DNA from: an uncultured Bacilli bacterium
GTDB lineage: Bacteria; Bacillota_I; Bacilli_A; RF39; UBA660
DNA: 25,533 bases
Direction: 5' to 3'
Assembly (NCBI GenBank): GCA_910587535.1
Contig: CAJUKM010000020.1
Span: forward strand, 1 to 25,533
In this document: positions 1-7,803 of the stretch, in pieces
How positions within the stretch are numbered: position 1 is the first letter of the stretch
Layout of the letters: each line of letters starts with the position of its first letter
Made by a program: the position numbers and the translations under genes
Notes under the pieces: model-generated
What the model saw: only the letters and a program-made list of their open reading frames with translations
Database searches by the model: none
Told to the model about the DNA's origin: nothing

Positions 1-65
1 AAAGAGAAGTCCGGATAAAAGAGAAGTCCGGATAAAAGAGAAGTCCGGATAAAAGAGAAGTCCGG
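1..65 (+). repeat. 17-nt tandem repeat upstream of the first surface-protein gene
   Basis: The unit aaagagaagtccggata occurs at 1-17, 18-34 and 35-51, with a partial fourth copy (14 of 17 bases) at 52-65. All copies are identical where they overlap. The stretch 69-78 (aagagaggac) looks like a degenerate fifth copy and contains the ribosome-binding site. The array runs off the left edge, so the total copy number is unknown. Each copy carries AAGTCC, complementary to GGACTT at 75-80. Confidence 0.95.
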
Positions 66-83
66 CGGAAGAGAGGACTTTTT
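55..83 (+). promoter_or_regulatory. Hairpin occluding the ribosome-binding site of the first gene
   Basis: GAGAAGTCC (55-63) can pair with GGACTTTTT (75-83) over nine positions, two of them G-U, with an 11-base loop (64-74). The 3' arm covers the end of the likely Shine-Dalgarno (GAGAGGA, 71-77) and reaches to three bases before the ATG at 86. Every upstream repeat copy carries the same 5' arm, so any of them could form an alternative pairing. The pairing is read from the sequence; a role in controlling translation is inferred. It also resembles a weak intrinsic terminator, because the 3' arm ends in a U-run. Confidence 0.45.
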
Positions 84-85
84 GT

Positions 86-2371
86 ATGCAAGAAAAAAGA
101 AACACAAAGAAGAAAATAGTACTAGCAATATGTCTAGTAACTATAGTATTCGTGGGAGTATTGGCAAGTTTTGCTTATATTGCAGGATTAGGAAATAATA
201 TAGAAGATCCTTTTAAATCAAACTTGTCTATGGGTAACATGGCTCTCACATTCTCAGATGGGGATAATGGGATAAATGCAAAACTGGGTTTTGGAGAGAC
301 AGTCACTAAAAGGTTCGTGATCGAGAATACTGGTTCCCTAGAGACATCACTAAGTCTAGATTGGGATAACTTTGTAAACACATACTTAGATAGGAGTCTC
401 TCGTATAGTCTTTCATACTCGGAAACAGAAGATGGAGCTTATACTAAAATAGTAGAAGAAACAAATATGCCAACTTCTGCTACTCCAGTATCTAGACCAC
501 TAGCAAGTGAACTATCAGTTCCTGCTGGTAAGACATACTATTATAACTTGGATATAACTCTAAACAATTTAGATGACGTAGACCAGACAAGTGACTTGTC
601 TGCTCAATTCACTACAGAGTTCAACGTAGGACAACCGAAGAAGTATAGATACTATACTCTAAAAGTAGATATGAACGGAGGAGTATGGCAAGAATTCACT
701 TCTCCTCAAGAATACCAACTCAAAAACGATGAAACTTTAGAAGTTCCAGATCCTACTAGAGATGGATATACTTTTACAGGTTGGAGTATAGATGGAGTAT
801 CTTCTGAACTTAATGGTAACACCTTCAGTATGGGTATCTCTAATTCAACCCTTACGGCTAATTGGACAGTCAACAAGTATAATGTCTCTATAGATGGAAG
901 AGTAGAAGAAGTAGACTATAACAGTTCTATAGAACTCACTACTCCTACAAAAGAAGGTTATACATTCACTGGATGGAACACATCAGGTGGAACTCTCGAT
1001 GGAAATACATTCACTTTAACAGAGGCAAAAGATATAACAATAACATCTACATTCGTAGTAAACAACTATAAATATATCGTATACCATAATCAGATGAACA
1101 CATCAGGAAGTGGATATACTCTAGTGAGTGCAGATACAGATGAAGGAGAAGCAGCATTTGGAAGTACTATTAGTCCCGAGACCAAAACCTATCAAGGTTT
1201 TACTGCACCAAACAAACAGACACTTACAATAAGAGTCGACAACAGTAATCCACCGACATTAAACGTAGTAAACTATAACTACGATAGAAACCGATACACC
1301 CTTACGATAGATCCGAACGGTGGAACTTATACAGGCTCGACAAGTCTAGACTTATACTATGGAGCAAGTACAACTATAAATACACCAAGTAAAGTAGGAT
1401 ACAACTTTACAAACTGGACTAATACAGGAAGTGGATCGATAAGTGGAACAACTTATACGATGGGTATTGGAAACTCAGGCCTTAGGGCAAACTATACCCC
1501 AAAGACATACAGTGTAACATTCAATGCGAATGGTGGAGTAACAACAACACAAAGTAAAACTGTGACATACGATTCGACATATGGAGACCTACCGACACCT
1601 ACATACAGTGGATACCGTTTCCTAGGATGGTTCACTGCAGCCACTGGAGGAACTGAAGTAGTATCGTCTACTCAAGTATCGCTCACATCTAATCAGACTT
1701 TATTTGCCCATTGGGAAAGAGCGACTATTACTGTTACTTTAAATGCAGGCAGTGGTTATTTTGGAAGTCCAGACATTAAAACAAAAACTATTGAATTAGA
1801 TCCTAATGGTACTTATGGAGAACTTACTAAACCAAATAATGATTCCCTCGCCAGTTATTATGGATATTATACTGAAAAATCTGGCGGAACTAAAATTAAT
1901 TCTGATACTCCAATAACAAACAAAGCTGATCATACAATATATGCTATATGGGAAGTTTGTTTCCTCGCTGATACATTGATATATACACCTAATGGATATA
2001 AGAATATTCAAGATATAGAATCTGGAGATAAAGTATACTCTTATAATGAAAAAACTGAAGAAGTAGAAATTGATGAGGTAACTCAATTAATAAGTCACGA
2101 GACCAATGTGATCCTTGAGGTTCTATTAGAAGATCAAACTATGATGTATGTAACAGGAAATCATCGATTTTATGATCCGATTTCTAAAGATTGGCGAAGA
2201 ATCGATTCATTCAAAGTTGGTGAATATGTCCAGAATAATCTAGGAGATAAAGTTAAAATTAAATCTTTAATTGTTAAGGAAGGCGATTTCAAAGTATATA
2301 ATTTTGAAGTTAAAAATAATCATAATTACTTTGTTACAAGAGATAATATTTTAACACACAACGTTTATTAA
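86..2371 (+). CDS. Secreted TasA-like repeat protein with C-terminal Hint (intein-like) domain
   Basis: A 761-residue secreted or surface protein; its exact role is unknown. Lysine-rich residues 3-10 precede a hydrophobic segment (11-34), resembling SipW-type signal sequences. Residues about 45-185 form a TasA/camelysin-like domain (GINAKLGFGETVTKRF, then IENTGS), closest to the third and fourth array proteins at 22079 and 23899. Residues about 190-620 hold Listeria-Bacteroides-type repeats with recurring GYTFTGW and DPNGG motifs. Residues 625-761 form a Hint domain: first residue Cys625 (CFLADT), a block-B-like VTGNHRFY near 689-696, and a terminal NHNYF...THN ending in His758-Asn759, with only Val-Tyr after it. 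In polymorphic toxins such a domain precedes a toxin; here none follows. No LPXTG motif is seen. The start has GAGGA eight bases upstream. Codon choice changes near 1700-1730, suggesting the 3' part was acquired separately. A terminator follows. Confidence 0.8.
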   Translation: MQEKRNTKKKIVLAICLVTIVFVGVLASFAYIAGLGNNIEDPFKSNLSMGNMALTFSDGDNGINAKLGFGETVTKRFVIENTGSLETSLSLDWDNFVNTYLDRSLSYSLSYSETEDGAYTKIVEETNMPTSATPVSRPLASELSVPAGKTYYYNLDITLNNLDDVDQTSDLSAQFTTEFNVGQPKKYRYYTLKVDMNGGVWQEFTSPQEYQLKNDETLEVPDPTRDGYTFTGWSIDGVSSELNGNTFSMGISNSTLTANWTVNKYNVSIDGRVEEVDYNSSIELTTPTKEGYTFTGWNTSGGTLDGNTFTLTEAKDITITSTFVVNNYKYIVYHNQMNTSGSGYTLVSADTDEGEAAFGSTISPETKTYQGFTAPNKQTLTIRVDNSNPPTLNVVNYNYDRNRYTLTIDPNGGTYTGSTSLDLYYGASTTINTPSKVGYNFTNWTNTGSGSISGTTYTMGIGNSGLRANYTPKTYSVTFNANGGVTTTQSKTVTYDSTYGDLPTPTYSGYRFLGWFTAATGGTEVVSSTQVSLTSNQTLFAHWERATITVTLNAGSGYFGSPDIKTKTIELDPNGTYGELTKPNNDSLASYYGYYTEKSGGTKINSDTPITNKADHTIYAIWEVCFLADTLIYTPNGYKNIQDIESGDKVYSYNEKTEEVEIDEVTQLISHETNVILEVLLEDQTMMYVTGNHRFYDPISKDWRRIDSFKVGEYVQNNLGDKVKIKSLIVKEGDFKVYNFEVKNNHNYFVTRDNILTHNVY

Positions 2372-2410
2372 TTAATCTATCGTTACTAAATTAAACCATT
2401 AATTAATATT

Positions 2411-2430
2411 AAAGGCAACTTTGCCTTTTT
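2411..2430 (+). terminator. Intrinsic terminator after the Hint-domain gene
   Basis: AAAGGCA (2411-2417) pairs with TGCCTTT (2422-2428) around a four-base loop, and a T-run continues through 2430. It lies 40 bases after the stop codon and before the iscS promoter. Confidence 0.85.
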
Positions 2431-2444
2431 CTTATTCAAAACAG

Positions 2445-2473
2445 TTGGTAATAATTAGTAGGTGTGTTATACT
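2445..2473 (+). promoter_or_regulatory. Promoter of iscS-thiI
   Basis: TTGGTA (2445-2450), a 17-base spacer and TATACT (2468-2473), with TG one base before the -10 box (extended -10). The predicted transcript start near 2480 lies downstream of the GTG at 2462, which supports the ATG at 2495 as the true start of iscS. Confidence 0.7.
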
Positions 2474-2494
2474 AATAAAGTAGGTGAATTTTAT

Positions 2495-3622
2495 ATGATA
2501 TATTTAGATTATTCGGCAACGACTCCGGTTAGTAAAGAAGTATTAGACAGTTATGTGAAAGTTACAAAAGACTATATAGGTAACCCAAATTCTCTTCACT
2601 CACTAGGTCAAAAATCTCATGAACTTATGGTAAGCGCGACAAAGCAGATAAGTGACGTTTTAGCTATCGAAGAAGAAGAGATTATATATACTAGCGGATC
2701 TACTGAATCGAACAATCTAGCACTTATAGGATATGCACTTATAAACCAAAACAAAGGGAAAAATATAGTAGTATCGAAACTAGAACACCCATCTATCTAT
2801 GGGATTTGCGATCATCTAAAATCTTTAGGATTCACAATCACGTACGTAAACAATGACGAACAAGGATTGATCGATTTTGAAGATTTAAAGAACAAAGTAA
2901 AAGAAGATACTATTCTCGTAAGTATAGTTGCTGTAAATAGTGAACTAGGCTTGCGTCAACCTTTAAAAACCCTAAGACAGATAATTAAGAAGCAAAACGA
3001 GAATACAGTTTTACACTCAGACATGACACAGGCAGTTGGTAAAGTTCCGGTAAATTTACATGATGTAGACATGGCTTCGATTACTAGTCACAAGATTTAC
3101 GGTCCAAAAGGAATAGGTATGCTATATAAGAGCTCAAAAGTAAACCTCGAACCGATTATATACGGATCAGATAATACGCTGAGAAGTGGGACCCCTAATC
3201 TACCTTTAATCGTAGCTTTTTCAAAAGCTTTGCGTATTGCGGTCTCAGGTGTCTCTAAAAATGAGTCAGTTGTAAAACTTTTAAACGACAAATTGAGTAC
3301 AACTATAGCTAAATATCCTAAAATAAAGATAAATAAAACTAACTATTCCATACCTCACATTTTTAACATAAGTCTAATGTATATTAAGCCAGAGACATTT
3401 ATACATGCTCTAGAGAAAAGAGATATCTACATCGGTTCTAATACGGCTTGCTCTAAAGGTACGATGTCTAGTACGATTATGGCAGTATATAATGACGAAA
3501 AAAGGGCATCGACCTCTCTTAGAATATGCCTTTCTCACATGACGAGTTTCGACGAGATAAATAAATTTCTATATTCTTTCGATATAGTGTATAATAAGCT
3601 ACTGGAACTCGGTGATATATAG
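2495..3622 (+). CDS. iscS: Cysteine desulfurase (IscS/NifS type), probable sulfur donor to ThiI
   Basis: A PLP enzyme that removes sulfur from cysteine and carries it as a persulfide. The 375-residue protein starts MIYLDYSATTP. It shows the cofactor-binding region SGSTESNN (67-74), HSDMTQAVGK (174-183), the Schiff-base lysine in SHKIYGPKG (Lys200) and the catalytic cysteine in TACSKG (Cys319). ATG 2495 is chosen because AGGTGA lies seven bases upstream and an in-frame GTG at 2462 falls before the predicted transcript start. The stop codon directly abuts the thiI start. In Bacillus the NifZ desulfurase is dedicated to ThiI for 4-thiouridine in tRNA, and the same pairing is inferred here. No IscU/SufU scaffold gene is nearby. 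Family assignment is firm; the partner role rests on context. Confidence 0.93.
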   Translation: MIYLDYSATTPVSKEVLDSYVKVTKDYIGNPNSLHSLGQKSHELMVSATKQISDVLAIEEEEIIYTSGSTESNNLALIGYALINQNKGKNIVVSKLEHPSIYGICDHLKSLGFTITYVNNDEQGLIDFEDLKNKVKEDTILVSIVAVNSELGLRQPLKTLRQIIKKQNENTVLHSDMTQAVGKVPVNLHDVDMASITSHKIYGPKGIGMLYKSSKVNLEPIIYGSDNTLRSGTPNLPLIVAFSKALRIAVSGVSKNESVVKLLNDKLSTTIAKYPKIKINKTNYSIPHIFNISLMYIKPETFIHALEKRDIYIGSNTACSKGTMSSTIMAVYNDEKRASTSLRICLSHMTSFDEINKFLYSFDIVYNKLLELGDI

Positions 3623-4804
3623 ATGAAAAAACTCATAATAATAAAATATGGTGAACTTACAACAAAAAAGGATAATATCAAATTCTTCATCAAAACTCTC
3701 AAAAAAAACATAGAGAGTAGTTTAAAAGGAATAGACTACAATATCGAATACGACAGTGGCAGGATGTTTATCTTTTCAGAAAAACTAGAAGATATTAGAG
3801 AAAAACTAGAAAACATCTTTGGAATTCACGAGATAGTAATAGGTTATGAATACGATTCGATAGATATAGAAGATTTAAAAAAGAACTTGGAAAACTTACT
3901 AGAAGACAAAACCATCGATACTTTTAAAGTGCGCACTAAAAGAAGCTACAAAGACTATCCGTTAACTTCTATGGATATAAGCAGAATTCTAGGTGGAGTA
4001 GTTTTAAAAAAAGTTCCCGGTTCAACTGTCGATGTGCACAATCCGAATACTATGATAGACGTCGAAATAAGGTTCGACAAATCGTATATTTATTTCGAAG
4101 GATATAGAGGGTTACATGGATATCCTCTAGGAGTACAGGGGAAAGGACTGTTGATGTTATCTGGTGGAATAGATTCTCCAGTAGCGGGATATCTTGCTAT
4201 GAAAAGGGGAGTTAGAATAGAGTGCCTATATTTCGAAAGTCCACCACATACTAGTGAAGCTGCTAAGAACAAGGTAGAGACACTGACTAGGATATTGAGT
4301 AAATATTCGAATTATATAAAACTTCACGTCGTAAATTTCACAGAAATACAAGAGACCATATATAAAAATATTCCTCATGAATACTTGATTACGATCATGA
4401 GAAGGATGATGTATAGGATCTCGGAGAAGATTGCGCGAAGGGTAAATGCTAAAATCATAATAAATGGCGAATCGATAGGGCAAGTAGCTAGTCAAACTTT
4501 AACGAGTATGAGTGTCATAAATGAAGTAGTCGACATGCCTGTCATAAGACCAGTTGCCTGTCTAGATAAACTTGAGATCATAGATTTAGCTAAAAAGATA
4601 GACACATATGAGACAAGTATTCTTCCTTATGAAGATTGCTGTACTATATTTGTACCAGATCATCCGGTGATAAATCCAGAGCTAAAAAAATGTTTAGAAT
4701 ACGAAAAAGAGATAGAATATGAAGATCTTATTAATAGAGCTATCTCTGAACACGTCGTATATACCGTCACACCAGAAGATAAAAAATTTGACGATATTTT
4801 GTAG
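3623..4804 (+). CDS. thiI: tRNA 4-thiouridine synthase ThiI (short form)
   Basis: Adenylates U8 of tRNA and replaces its oxygen with sulfur; in some bacteria it also supplies sulfur for thiazole synthesis. The 393-residue protein has an N-terminal ferredoxin-like/THUMP region (about 1-165, including KVRTKRSYKDYP) and a PP-loop ATP pyrophosphatase domain with the signature LMLSGGIDSPVAG (177-189). It lacks the C-terminal rhodanese domain of the E. coli enzyme, as is usual in Firmicutes, so sulfur must come from a separate desulfurase, presumably the gene just upstream. ATG follows the iscS stop with no gap, and GGTGAT lies six bases upstream, so the two are translationally coupled. No thiazole genes are seen here, so tRNA modification is the more likely role. 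Confidence 0.95.
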   Translation: MKKLIIIKYGELTTKKDNIKFFIKTLKKNIESSLKGIDYNIEYDSGRMFIFSEKLEDIREKLENIFGIHEIVIGYEYDSIDIEDLKKNLENLLEDKTIDTFKVRTKRSYKDYPLTSMDISRILGGVVLKKVPGSTVDVHNPNTMIDVEIRFDKSYIYFEGYRGLHGYPLGVQGKGLLMLSGGIDSPVAGYLAMKRGVRIECLYFESPPHTSEAAKNKVETLTRILSKYSNYIKLHVVNFTEIQETIYKNIPHEYLITIMRRMMYRISEKIARRVNAKIIINGESIGQVASQTLTSMSVINEVVDMPVIRPVACLDKLEIIDLAKKIDTYETSILPYEDCCTIFVPDHPVINPELKKCLEYEKEIEYEDLINRAISEHVVYTVTPEDKKFDDIL

Positions 4805-4821
4805 ATAGTCGATCGTTCGAC

Positions 4822-4855
4822 AAAAAAATCTTGTCACATATGATAAGATTTTTTT
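4822..4855. terminator. Bidirectional-looking intrinsic terminator after thiI
   Basis: AAAAAAATCTT (4822-4832) pairs perfectly with AAGATTTTTTT (4845-4855). Inner pairs extend the stem to about 15 with a four-base loop. The A-run and T-run make it look functional in both directions. It ends 12 bases before the next start, whose GGTGA ribosome site directly follows, so partial read-through into sirA is possible. Confidence 0.8.
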
Positions 4856-4867
4856 GGTGAAAAGGTA

Positions 4868-5272
4868 ATGAGAACATTCTACATATTTAAAATCAATAAA
4901 GAATTCAAAATTATCACAAAAAATAAGCCATATAATTTGTATCTAGCGCTCGATAACATACACAATATGGATAGAAGTGATGTTTTACTTGCAACAAGAC
5001 TTTACGAAGAAGTATGCGATAAAAATGATGTTATTTCGTTAAATATGTCGATTTTCAATCATCTGTCCGAGTCAGACTATTATACCAAATTTAACAATGC
5101 ACACATAATCAATAACTATTTCACAGACGAATCTTCAAAATTGACTGTAAACAAGACCTACTTAAAACTTAAGTCAACTCTCAACAACCCGACGTTTTTT
5201 GAAACTTTAAAAAACATTCCCAATCTTTTCGTCGTTGATTTCACATCGAGAGATTATTTTTGGTTGTCATAA
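4868..5272 (+). CDS. sirA: SirA-like protein (DnaA-inhibitor family)
   Basis: SirA in Bacillus binds domain I of DnaA and blocks new rounds of replication at the start of sporulation. This 134-residue protein matches the family in its opening (MRTFYIFKINKEF, then a Leu/Tyr-rich helix) and most clearly in its end, LFVVDFTSRDYFWL, which corresponds to the Bacillus ending in MDFNSKRYGWL. Length is close to the Bacillus protein (about 148). The next gene is yneF, which also follows sirA (yneE) in Bacillus; this synteny is the strongest support. GGTGA lies seven bases before the ATG. Sequence similarity is low overall, so the DnaA-binding role is inferred. Confidence 0.7.
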   Translation: MRTFYIFKINKEFKIITKNKPYNLYLALDNIHNMDRSDVLLATRLYEEVCDKNDVISLNMSIFNHLSESDYYTKFNNAHIINNYFTDESSKLTVNKTYLKLKSTLNNPTFFETLKNIPNLFVVDFTSRDYFWLS

Positions 5273-5292
5273 AAGTTTTTGTTTAGTATAAT
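5264..5292 (+). promoter_or_regulatory. Promoter of yneF
   Basis: TTGTCA (5264-5269), a 17-base spacer and TATAAT (5287-5292). It overlaps the end of sirA, so yneF and the following gene can be transcribed separately from sirA. The predicted start falls close to the AAGGAG ribosome site, giving a very short leader. Confidence 0.75.
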
Positions 5293-5313
5293 TGTTCTAA
5301 GGAGATGACAAAA

Positions 5314-5526
5314 ATGTTACAAGATATTTTATTGATACTTTTAGGTTTGATAATAGGTCTTATCACAGGTTTCTTTCTAGCGAAACATATGATGAAGAAA
5401 TATATGACAGAAAATCCACCTATAAACGAAAAAATGATCGAGACACTTATGAGTGGTATGGGAAGGAAACCTAGCCAAAAGCAGATAAATCAGATGATGA
5501 GAGACATAAATAGGCTTCAAAAATAG
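5314..5526 (+). CDS. yneF: YneF/UPF0154 small membrane protein
   Basis: A 70-residue single-pass membrane protein of unknown function (UPF0154). A hydrophobic segment of about 20 residues (LLILLGLIIGLITGFFLA) is followed by a charged cytosolic tail with the family signature NPPINEKMI...MGRKPSQKQINQMM, nearly matching Bacillus YneF. ATG 5314 is chosen over ATG 5305 because AAGGAG (5299-5304) abuts 5305 but sits nine bases before 5314. It follows the SirA-like gene as in Bacillus and is separated by only two bases from the downstream nucleotidase gene. Confidence 0.92.
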   Translation: MLQDILLILLGLIIGLITGFFLAKHMMKKYMTENPPINEKMIETLMSGMGRKPSQKQINQMMRDINRLQK

Positions 5527-5528
5527 AC

Positions 5529-6101
5529 ATGAATATAGGAATAGATATAGACGGTGTCATCGTAGATACGGAAAAGTATGTACGAGAAAATGGCGCCAAA
5601 TTTTTTTTAAAAGAAATCGAAAACGACCCGAATTTAGAAGTCTCTCAGATCTTATCATCCTCTAAAGAAAAAAACGAAATCTTTTGGAAAAACCACTCGG
5701 TAGACTATAATACATTAGCTCCACTTAGGGAAAACGCCCGGGAGTATATTAAAAAACTGCACGAAGAAGGAAATAAGATTTTCATAATATCGGGAAGAAA
5801 ACCCCATGAAGAACATCAAATATTGTCCAAACAAAACTACAAATCTACTACGAGAAATTACCTTTTAGAAAACGGTATAATATTCGACGAAATAGTTCAT
5901 GATGAATACCCTAAGACGAAAGCGGTTAAAAGATTAAAGATAGATGTCATGATCGAAGATTCGCCGATTTGTGCTGAAGGATTAAAAGAGATAACTAAAA
6001 TAATACTTTTAGATACGAAAGCAAATAGAGAATATGAGTCTGAAAAAGTCAGAAGAGCAAATTCGTGGACAGAAATTTATGACATTTTAAAAACCCTTTA
6101 A
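5529..6101 (+). CDS. HAD-family 5'(3')-deoxyribonucleotidase-like phosphatase
   Basis: A 190-residue HAD-superfamily hydrolase resembling the NT5C group, which dephosphorylates deoxynucleoside monophosphates. Motif I is GIDIDGVIVDT (4-14), with nucleophile Asp6 and acid/base Asp8. Motif II is FIISGRKP and the motif III/IV acidic region is VMIEDSP. No signal peptide, so cytosolic. The ATG lies two bases after the yneF stop and has only a weak ribosome site, suggesting translational coupling. The substrate is not certain: related HAD proteins act on other phosphates. The stop codon sits inside the terminator shared with the convergent add gene. Confidence 0.75.
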   Translation: MNIGIDIDGVIVDTEKYVRENGAKFFLKEIENDPNLEVSQILSSSKEKNEIFWKNHSVDYNTLAPLRENAREYIKKLHEEGNKIFIISGRKPHEEHQILSKQNYKSTTRNYLLENGIIFDEIVHDEYPKTKAVKRLKIDVMIEDSPICAEGLKEITKIILLDTKANREYESEKVRRANSWTEIYDILKTL

Positions 6102-6112
6102 GGGCTTTTTTT
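6090..6112. terminator. Terminator between convergent nucleotidase and add genes
   Basis: A small CCCT/AGGG stem (6094-6104) with flanking A- and T-runs overlaps the nucleotidase stop codon and reaches the 3' end of the minus-strand add gene. The T-run 6106-6112 suits the plus strand, and the A-run 6090-6093 gives a shorter U-tract on the minus strand. Confidence 0.6.
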
Positions 6113-7067
6113 ATAAGAATTTTTTCAATAGTTCGGTTTTTTCTTTATCATTTAAAAATGCATGTGCTATGGCTAGCTTATTCATCTCGTTAAAATCTTT
6201 GATAGTAAATCCGAAATATCTATTTAGTACGTTATATTCATCGGTAAGGGTTGTATCAGAAAGAGTTCTGTTGTCTGTACATATCGTAACAGGTACTCCA
6301 GAGTCTATCAGTCTTTGTACTGGATGAGAAGGGTAATTAGGATATAAACCAGTATTTAAATTGCTAGTAAGACAAACTTCGAGAGGAATATCGAGCTTTT
6401 TGAGTTTCTCCATAGTTTCATAATCTGTTATAGCTTTAACTCCGTGTCCTATTCTTTTTGCTCCTGCATTTATAGCGACATCTATATCTTTAAACGTTCC
6501 AGCTTCACCAGCATGGATGACAAAAGGTACTCCGATCGAATTGGCATATGCAAAAAGCTCTTTGAAATTCTTAGTAGGATAGTCTTTCTCACTACCTGCA
6601 AGATCTATTGCAGCAACGCCTTTTTTCAAATACTTCTTTGCAGTATCGATGACTAATTTATTTAATTCGAATTCGCGTTCTCTTTTCATACATAGAATTA
6701 ATTTAGCTTTTAAATCTGTAAGCTGTATTCCTTCTAGGACTGCATCGATTACTTCTCTTAAAGCGAGTCCCTTCTTAGTATGTGCCAAAGGATCTAATCT
6801 TATCTCAGCATATACGACGTTGTCTTTTATCATATCAGAACACAATTCTTTGCTCGCATCTCTAAGACGAGTTTTAGTCTGTAGTAGACTGATAGGGAAT
6901 TCAAATCGCCTCAAATAATCGTTTAAATCGCCAGTTTTATTAATCGTAAGAAGATCCTTTACCTCATCTAATTCCTTTCTAGTCCATTTAGAAACTCTCT
7001 CTACGTTTAAAGATCCGTCCAAATGACAATGTAAATCCACCTTTTTTAAACTTTCATATTTTTTCAT
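6111..7067 (-). CDS. add: Adenosine deaminase
   Basis: Converts adenosine and deoxyadenosine to inosine and deoxyinosine plus ammonia, a cytosolic purine-salvage step. The 318-residue protein carries the zinc-ligand motif DLHCHLDGS (His13, His15), HAGEAG (His185, catalytic Glu188), RIGHG (His208) and ICTDN (Asp265), with the downstream TLSDTT block typical of Firmicute Add proteins. Its ATG overlaps the deoD stop by four bases (ATGA), so the two are translated together: deaminase product passes to the phosphorylase encoded just upstream. The only anomaly is modest shortness compared with the E. coli enzyme (333). Confidence 0.93.
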   Translation of the reverse strand: MKKYESLKKVDLHCHLDGSLNVERVSKWTRKELDEVKDLLTINKTGDLNDYLRRFEFPISLLQTKTRLRDASKELCSDMIKDNVVYAEIRLDPLAHTKKGLALREVIDAVLEGIQLTDLKAKLILCMKREREFELNKLVIDTAKKYLKKGVAAIDLAGSEKDYPTKNFKELFAYANSIGVPFVIHAGEAGTFKDIDVAINAGAKRIGHGVKAITDYETMEKLKKLDIPLEVCLTSNLNTGLYPNYPSHPVQRLIDSGVPVTICTDNRTLSDTTLTDEYNVLNRYFGFTIKDFNEMNKLAIAHAFLNDKEKTELLKKFL

Positions 7068-7780
7068 TTAATAATTGCCTCCAACGCTAAAATGATCATG
7101 TCTTTGAGTGATTGTTCTCTCTCGCTATGTGAGAGATCTTCTAAAGGAGTGAACTCGCTATTAGTTATAGTTAAAATAGTTGCTGTTTCTATACCGGTCA
7201 ATTCTCCGATAAAATATAACCCGAATGCTTCCATCTCGCTAGCTAAGAAATCGCGATAATCGAGCATCTCTAGAGATCTTTCGATACTACCAGAGTAGAC
7301 GTCGAATACGTCACTTGTGATGACCGAACCGAAATGAGCTGTTACTCCGGCGGGAACAGAAGCTCTAATATCTTCTAATAAACTTTTGCTAGCATATTTA
7401 GTATTACTCGCATCTCCATTATAGGCTAAAGCATACGAACTGACGCTTCTGGCTTCATCGGCTACGACGATATCTCTGACGTGGACATCTTCTCTCATAG
7501 CGCCAGCGCTTCCGACACGTATTATCTTTTTTACGCCATAGAACTTGGCTAACTCGTAGGAGTAGATACCGATAGATGGTATTCCCATACCAGAACCGAT
7601 TACCGTTACTCGAACGCCTTTATATGTGCCAGTGTATCCGAGCATATTTCTGACATCGTTGACGAGCACTGCGTCCTCCAAAAAATTTTCTGCTATAAAT
7701 TTGGCTCTCAGGGGGTCGCCTGGCATCAGCACTAATTCGCTTATGTTATCCTTTTCTGTAACTATATGTACAGGCTCCAT
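7064..7780 (-). CDS. deoD: Purine nucleoside phosphorylase, DeoD type, with Asn at the usual catalytic Asp
   Basis: Splits purine nucleosides with phosphate into base and (deoxy)ribose-1-phosphate. The 238-residue protein has GDPLRAKFIAE (21-31), IGSGMGIPS, VGSAGA (89-94) and SEMEAFG (181-187), all family hallmarks. In E. coli the general-acid Asp204 lies in TVSDH; the aligned segment here is TITNSEF, placing Asn207 at that position, while the partner Arg is kept (SHSER, Arg221). This may shift preference to 6-oxopurines such as inosine, fitting the overlapping adenosine deaminase gene. ATG 7780 is chosen over ATG 7798 because AGGAAGTG lies five bases upstream. Confidence 0.9.
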   Translation of the reverse strand: MEPVHIVTEKDNISELVLMPGDPLRAKFIAENFLEDAVLVNDVRNMLGYTGTYKGVRVTVIGSGMGIPSIGIYSYELAKFYGVKKIIRVGSAGAMREDVHVRDIVVADEARSVSSYALAYNGDASNTKYASKSLLEDIRASVPAGVTAHFGSVITSDVFDVYSGSIERSLEMLDYRDFLASEMEAFGLYFIGELTGIETATILTITNSEFTPLEDLSHSEREQSLKDMIILALEAIIK

Positions 7781-7803
7781 AAATTCACTTCCTATCATAA
7801 ACC

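Noticed and set aside
1..65. CRISPR array
   Set aside because: The 17-nt units follow each other directly with no spacers, and no cas gene is present. It is a simple tandem repeat.
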